From Myxococcus sp. RHSTA-1-4 (GTDB lineage Bacteria > Myxococcota > Myxococcia > Myxococcales > Myxococcaceae), in assembly GCF_020037125.1 (NCBI RefSeq), contig NZ_JAIQDG010000033.1, positions 1 to 64,000 of the forward strand: DNA of 64,000 nt, written 5' to 3'. The translations under genes were made by a program, and so were the position numbers. Position 1 is the first letter of the stretch; the number at the start of each line of letters is the position of its first letter. This document shows, in pieces, positions 59,704 through 64,000 of this stretch. The notes below the pieces were generated by a model. It was given only the letters and a program-made list of their open reading frames with translations. It was not told the origin of the DNA and did no database searches.

Positions 59704-60302
59704 GGGTGGTGTGCTCCTTGGACGACCTTGCAACGCCGGATGCGTGAGGCGAGGGCCTCCGGCACCAGTTCAGCGCCCGCCGCGCGCGGTGCCTCTCGCG
59801 CGCGCGGGGGACCATGGGGGCGCGCTCGTGGCGGCGTCCCCCCGACAGGGGTGGCCCGCGCCCGTGGCGGCGCGTCCACCGTGGTGGGTGAGTCCGACAT
59901 CCGCGCGGGGACACACGCCGGCCCCGCGCACCGAGGCGCGTCCGGCATGTGGTGGCTTTCCCCTAGCCGCGTCATGTCCTCACCTCGTTCTCCGAAGGCC
60001 CGGCCCACAGTGCGATTGGACAGGATGGGCCTGACAAAAAACCAAGGATTTCCTGTAGTAGACGCGTGAGCCCCCCTGATTCGGTCCTCCCGGGTCTTCC
60101 GCGAACGTCCGGAAGTGGGAGTGATTCCCTCCAGGGTACGAGGAGAGTGCCAGGAGGCACACAGGGAGGTTGTCATCCACCGGACCCACGGAGTCGGAGG
60201 GACGCGGCGGCGGCGGGAAAGTCCGCGTCCTTACAATTGTTCGCCACCGTCCCTCCACCCGGATAAAGGGAGGGACGTTCGCCCGTCCTGGAGCTTCAAG
60301 CC
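59704..60302. other. Divergent intergenic region with a hairpin before the Lgt-like gene
   Basis: Upstream region of both the subtilase and the Lgt-like gene. A 9-bp inverted repeat (CGTCCCTCC at 60248-60256, GGAGGGACG at 60269-60277) lies 25 bp before the Lgt-like start; its right arm contains the GGAGG, so the hairpin could hide a ribosome-binding site. Nothing else is recognisable. Confidence 0.45.
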
Positions 60303-61112
60303 GTGATTCCCTACTGGAAACCGCCCTCCATCCACCTGGGGCCCCTCACCATCGAGCCCTTCGGCATCTTCGTGGCGCTGGGCATCCTGCTGGCCGCTCG
60401 CCTGCTCGTCCGCGCGGCGGAGCGCGAGAAGCTGGACCCGACGCCGCTCGCGGACTACGCGATGTGGGGCGTGCTCGCCGGTGTCGTCGTGGGGCACTGG
60501 GTGCACCTGTTCTTCTACCACCCGGAGGAGCTGTCCAAGAGCCCCTTCCAGATTCTGAAGGTGTGGGACGGGCTGTCGTCCTTCGGAGGCCTGCTCGGCG
60601 GCATCCTCGCGGCGGTGGTGTTCTTCCGGATACGCAAGCTGCGCTTCTCCGACTACGCGGACTCGTTCGCGCTGGGCGTGGCCCCTGGCTGGGCGGTGGC
60701 CCGCCTGGGCTGCTTCGCCGTGCATGACCACCCGGGCGTGCTGACGGACTTCTTCCTCGCGGTGAACTTCCCCGGCGGCGCGCGGCACGACCTGGGCATG
60801 TACGACGCCATCGCCCTCTTCGCCATCAGCGGGGTGCTGTACGCCCTGCGCAACGCCGGGAAGCTGAAGGGCAAGCTGCTGCCGCTGCTCGCGCTGCTGT
60901 ACGCCGCGTGCCGCTTCTTCTTCGACACCCTGCGCGCCACGGACATGTCCTACGTGGACGCGCGCTACTTCGGCCTCACCCCCGCGCAGTACGGGTGCCT
61001 GGCCCTGGTGCTCTACGGGCTGTGGGGCCTGCTGCGGCGCGTGCCCGCCCGGGCCGCGCCCATGCCGCCCTCGGGCCCGGGCAGCACCCATCCGGCCGGC
61101 GCCGCGCGGTAG
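60303..61112 (+). CDS. Prolipoprotein diacylglyceryl transferase-like protein
   Basis: A 269-residue polytopic membrane protein of the Lgt family (seven hydrophobic helices). The Lgt region around the HGGL-type loop reads LSSFGGLLGG, and the conserved RxGNFxNxE motif appears as ARLGCFAVHDHPG, so several active-site residues differ from Escherichia coli Lgt. The central arginine (ARLGCF) is kept. It may be a second, specialised Lgt rather than the housekeeping one. Start is GTG 60303. Confidence 0.75.
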   Translation: MIPYWKPPSIHLGPLTIEPFGIFVALGILLAARLLVRAAEREKLDPTPLADYAMWGVLAGVVVGHWVHLFFYHPEELSKSPFQILKVWDGLSSFGGLLGGILAAVVFFRIRKLRFSDYADSFALGVAPGWAVARLGCFAVHDHPGVLTDFFLAVNFPGGARHDLGMYDAIALFAISGVLYALRNAGKLKGKLLPLLALLYAACRFFFDTLRATDMSYVDARYFGLTPAQYGCLALVLYGLWGLLRRVPARAAPMPPSGPGSTHPAGAAR

Positions 61113-61277
61113 TCGCGCACCGGCCAGAGCGGCCGGGAGGGCACTCGCCCCCCGGCGGTACGACATGCGCTGGCGTTAGCATCGGCCCGGTGTTCCTGGC
61201 ACACCGCCAGGGGTTCCGGGCCGAGCCGTTTCCGGCCCGTGGCTTCGTGACTTCATTCACGTGGAGGAGGGTTCGGC

Positions 61278-61856
61278 ATGAAGGCGCTCGCGTACGACGC
61301 GGTGATGGCTCCGCTCGGATGGATGGGACTCACCGAGGCCCGGAGGAAGCTCGTGCGTGGGCTGGCCGGCCGTGTGCTGGAGGTGGGCACCGGCACCGGC
61401 CTGGCGCTGCCGGGCTACCCGGACACCGTGACGTCCGTCACCGCCATCGACGTGGACGCCGAGGCGCTCGAGCGGGCCCGGCGGCGGCGCCCGGACGCCG
61501 AGCTGGTTCACGCCAGCGTGGAGGAGCTTCCGTTCCCCGACGCGGCCTTCGACGCCGTGGTGTCCAGCCTCGTCTTCTGCAGCGTGGACGCGCCGGCGCG
61601 TGGGCTGGCGGAGGTGTTCCGCGTGCTGCGCCCCGGTGGCGAGCTGCGCATGCTGGAGCACGTGCGCGCGCCGTCTTCCGGGCTGGCCACCGCGCAGGAC
61701 CTGCTCACGCCCGCCTGGAAGCGGCTGACGGGCGGGTGCCGCCTCAACCGGGACACCTGGCTGTTCGTCCAGCAGGCCGGCTTCGAGGGGGTCCGCCGCG
61801 TGCAGCGGCTCCAGGGCATGAGCGAGCTCATCATCGCCCGCCGCCCTCCCCACTGA
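61278..61856 (+). CDS. Class I SAM-dependent methyltransferase
   Basis: A 192-residue methyltransferase of the UbiE/phospholipid N-methyltransferase type: motif I VLEVGTGTGLALPGY, acidic VTAIDVDAEAL, ELPFPDAAFDAVVSSLVF and LRPGGELRMLEH. GAGGAGGG precedes the ATG. The 3' end overlaps the convergent sigma-factor gene by 26 bp. Confidence 0.9.
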   Translation: MKALAYDAVMAPLGWMGLTEARRKLVRGLAGRVLEVGTGTGLALPGYPDTVTSVTAIDVDAEALERARRRRPDAELVHASVEELPFPDAAFDAVVSSLVFCSVDAPARGLAEVFRVLRPGGELRMLEHVRAPSSGLATAQDLLTPAWKRLTGGCRLNRDTWLFVQQAGFEGVRRVQRLQGMSELIIARRPPH

Positions 61857-62805
61857 GGGGCATGCGCAGGCCCGTGAGCTTGCGGTCCGTGAGCACCGAG
61901 TGGAGCCGGGTGATGCGCCCGTCCGCGTCCACCTCCACCCGCACCACCGCGCGCGAGGCCCACATCGGGTCCTTCACGTCCGCGTACACGATGACCAGCG
62001 CCGGCAGCCCGTTGAGCATCTGGAGCTCCACCGCCGCCGGCGGGCCGCGCATCTCCATCAGCCGCGTGAGGAAGGTGAGCACCCGCCGCGCGCCCACCAC
62101 CGGCACGTGCGCCGCGCGCACCTTGCCGCCACCGTCCGTCAGCGCGCGCACGTCCTCGGACAGCATCGCCTCCGCCGCCGCCACGTCGCCCGATAGCAGC
62201 GCGCCCATGAAGCCCTCCAGCGCCGCGCGCGTGCGCTCCTGGAGCTCTCGCGTGGGAACGCAGCGCGCGCGGTCGTACTCCGCCATCGCCGCGCGGGCGC
62301 GGTGGTGCACCACCTTCACGTGGACCTCGCTCATGTTCAGCGCCTCGGCCACCTCGCGCACCGAGTAGTCGAACACGTCGCGCAGCAGCAGCACCGCCCG
62401 CTGCTTCGGCGCCAGCGCCTCCAGCGCCAGCAGGAACGCGAAGGAGACGCTCTCCAGCAATTCGTAGCGGCCCTCCGTCGTGCCCCCTCCCGGCAGCCGT
62501 GCCTCCACTCCCGGCGGCGGCTCGGTGTCGCTCGTGTCCACGGGGGACGGGAGCCAGGGGCCCACGTAGGACTCCCGCTTGCGGCGGCGCAGGTGGTCCC
62601 TCGCCAGGTTCACCGCCACCCGCGTCAGCCACGGGCGCAGCGCCTCCTTCCGCTCCGGTGGCGAGGCCAGCGCCCGCGCGTACGTCTCCTGCACCAGGTC
62701 ATCCGCGTCCGCGGCCACGCCCGTCATCCGGTAGCAGAGCCCCCAGAGGAAGCGCTCGTGCTCGCGCGCCGCCTCCGCCACCGCCCCGTGCCCCTGCGCT
62801 TCCAT
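61831..62805 (-). CDS. ECF41-type RNA polymerase sigma factor
   Basis: A 324-residue sigma factor: sigma2 (ADADDLVQETYARAL), sigma4 (LEALAPKQRAVLLLRDVFDYSVREVAEAL, MSEVHVKVVHHRARAAM) and a C-terminal SnoaL-like domain of about 130 residues (FMGALLSGDVAAAEAMLSEDVRALTDGGG), the hallmark of ECF41. That domain regulates sigma activity in place of an anti-sigma factor. ECF41 genes typically sit next to an oxidoreductase, decarboxylase or epimerase they control; here it follows an FAD oxidoreductase gene after 3 bp. Confidence 0.93.
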   Translation of the reverse strand: MEAQGHGAVAEAAREHERFLWGLCYRMTGVAADADDLVQETYARALASPPERKEALRPWLTRVAVNLARDHLRRRKRESYVGPWLPSPVDTSDTEPPPGVEARLPGGGTTEGRYELLESVSFAFLLALEALAPKQRAVLLLRDVFDYSVREVAEALNMSEVHVKVVHHRARAAMAEYDRARCVPTRELQERTRAALEGFMGALLSGDVAAAEAMLSEDVRALTDGGGKVRAAHVPVVGARRVLTFLTRLMEMRGPPAAVELQMLNGLPALVIVYADVKDPMWASRAVVRVEVDADGRITRLHSVLTDRKLTGLRMPLSGEGGGR

Positions 62806-62808
62806 GCG

Positions 62809-64000
62809 CTATGCCCCCACCGCGCGCCGCGGCTCCGCCCGCTGGCCCTGAAGCAGGGAGCGCGCCACGGACTCGGCGCTCGCGAAGGACGCGTCCGCGA
62901 GCATTCCCTCCTGCCCCACCCAGTCCCCCACCCGGTACAGGCCGCTCACGTGCGGCACCTCCACGGGGGGCCGTCCGGACAGGCCGCCTCTCTTCGCGCT
63001 CGGCAGCAGGTGGCTCACCAGCAGCGCGGGCCGGAAGCGCCGGGCGACCACGTTCATGCGCCAGCCGGGTTGCAGCACGTCCATCACCGCCTCCAGCTCC
63101 GTCTCGCTCGCGCCGGCATCCGCGCCGGACAGGTACTTCATCACATGCACCATCGCGCAGCCCTCCGGCGCCAGCCGCGCCGACGCCGAGTGCACGGACG
63201 CGTACCACGGACCGTCCACCCCGAGCGCGAACAACGCGTCCGGCCTTGGCAGACCGGACAGTCCGAGCTCCAGCGTCGCGGCCTTCACCGGCACCGCCTC
63301 CGCCGCGTCCCCCGCGAGCACCGCGTCTCCGGGCACCAGCGACGCCACGTCGCCCGGACTCCCCGACATCACCACCGCGTCCGCCGCGTGCACCGTGCCG
63401 TCCGCGAGCCGGAGTCCCTCCACGTGCGCACCCGGTCCGTGGCCAGCGAGGCCCACCGCCTCGACTCGCACGGAGGTCTCCAGCCGGACACCGGCCTCGC
63501 GCGCCCGGGACGCCAGCGCGTCCACCAGCGTGCTCCAGCCGCCGTCCACGTAGAGGACGTTGTCGGCGAGCGCCATCTGGATTTGCGACACCGCCACCTC
63601 CGCGCTCAGCGCGTCGTGGTCCGCGCAGTAGGACGACACCCGCGTCAGCGCGCCGACGAGCGCCCGGGCGTCGTCGCGGGACAGGCGCGTGTCCAGCCAC
63701 TCGCGCATCGACATGCCCGCCAGCGCGTGCGTGTCGATGCGGCCGATGCCCGCCAGCAGGCGTGCCAACTCCAGCTTCCCGGCGAGCGTGAGCAGGTCCG
63801 TCGTCATCAGGGACACGGGCCCGCGAGGCAGCGTGTGCAGCCGGCCTCCGCGCAGGGCGAAGGTGCCCGTCTGGCCGGGGATGCCACCCGTGGGCTTCAC
63901 CCCCAGGCGGGTGAGCACCCGCAGCGCCGCCCCGCCCCGGTACAGCGCGTGGGGGCCGAGGTTGAAGCGGAAGCCCTCCACCTCCGTCGTCCAGGCCCGG
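62809..64000 (-). CDS. FAD-dependent oxidoreductase (5' end beyond window)
   Basis: The window shows about 397 C-terminal residues; the N-terminal FAD Rossmann motif lies outside. The visible part resembles phytoene-desaturase/amine-oxidase-like proteins: FRFNLGPHALYRGG (substrate/FAD contact), YVDGGWSTLVDALASRAREAGVRLETSVRVEAV, and the C-terminal FAD motif VSGLYRVGDWVGQEGMLADASFASAESVA. It overlaps no other gene and is cotranscribed with the ECF41 sigma factor, its likely regulator. Confidence 0.85.
   Translation of the reverse strand, partial: RAWTTEVEGFRFNLGPHALYRGGAALRVLTRLGVKPTGGIPGQTGTFALRGGRLHTLPRGPVSLMTTDLLTLAGKLELARLLAGIGRIDTHALAGMSMREWLDTRLSRDDARALVGALTRVSSYCADHDALSAEVAVSQIQMALADNVLYVDGGWSTLVDALASRAREAGVRLETSVRVEAVGLAGHGPGAHVEGLRLADGTVHAADAVVMSGSPGDVASLVPGDAVLAGDAAEAVPVKAATLELGLSGLPRPDALFALGVDGPWYASVHSASARLAPEGCAMVHVMKYLSGADAGASETELEAVMDVLQPGWRMNVVARRFRPALLVSHLLPSAKRGGLSGRPPVEVPHVSGLYRVGDWVGQEGMLADASFASAESVARSLLQGQRAEPRRAVGA

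Overview
The window looks like a chromosomal segment of a myxobacterium, most likely family Myxococcaceae. It is very GC-rich with strong third-position GC. It carries a MYXAN-subtype (dev-type) CRISPR-Cas locus, a DUF2381 protein next to a eukaryotic-like Ser/Thr kinase, many lipoproteins and regulators, and an ECF41-type sigma factor. I see no tRNA, rRNA, insertion sequence or prophage.

Region 1 (1-14.4 kb) is a complete CRISPR-Cas locus that reads leftward: a small-ORF promoter, a 42-residue peptide gene, a degenerate two-repeat mini-array, cas6, cas3, cas8a1/devT, cas7/devR, cas5/devS, a cas4-cas1 fusion, cas2, a leader, and a 68-repeat array. Several of the cas genes overlap by GTGA or ATG junctions. 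The standout observation lies upstream of cas6. Two decayed repeats (13494-13530 and 13559-13593) keep the presumed Cas6 handle (TTGAGCA) and flank a 28-nt pseudo-spacer. Its first 21 nt match 18 of 21 bases at 13784-13804, just downstream of a TTGACA promoter and over the ribosome-binding site of a 42-codon ORF. The first eight positions match perfectly, and two of the three mismatches fall at positions 12 and 18, which do not pair in type I Cascade. This has the architecture of CreTA/CreR-type guide RNAs. It also recalls Myxococcus xanthus devI, a roughly 40-residue sporulation inhibitor whose operon is repressed by DevTRS.

Region 2 (14.4-31 kb) holds an esterase lipoprotein, a DUF6152 gene with a truncated membrane-protein gene behind it, a ChaN-like lipoprotein, a CpxAR-like two-component pair divergent from a Spy-like periplasmic protein, an acyl-CoA synthetase, an AlbA_2-type putative transcription factor with an unusual repeat cluster at its start, an LVIVD-repeat lipoprotein, a penicillin-recognising-type serine hydrolase, a trypsin-like protease with a small partner, a quinone-oxidoreductase-like enzyme with a palindromic operator, and a class 2 lipase.

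Region 3 (31-39.3 kb) is a leftward lipid-metabolism block: TetR regulator, KAS III-like enzyme lacking its usual His and Asn, acyl-CoA synthetase, lipoprotein, outer-membrane barrel and alpha/beta-hydrolase lipoprotein. A 26-bp motif at the TetR start recurs 10 kb away, before an SDR gene.

Region 4 (39.3-49.4 kb) holds two Ser/Thr kinases around a small XRE regulator, a DUF2381 protein, a tandemly duplicated 200-residue family, a TraB/GumN lipoprotein, an Lrp regulator with its PLP aminotransferase, and the SDR. Region 5 (49.4-64 kb) holds a Slt-like lytic transglycosylase, an overlapping GNAT/TVP38/cupin operon, RidA, a collagen-like-linker beta-propeller lipoprotein, a subtilase with a small downstream protein, an Lgt-like transferase, a methyltransferase, and an ECF41 sigma factor behind an FAD-dependent oxidoreductase that runs off the window.
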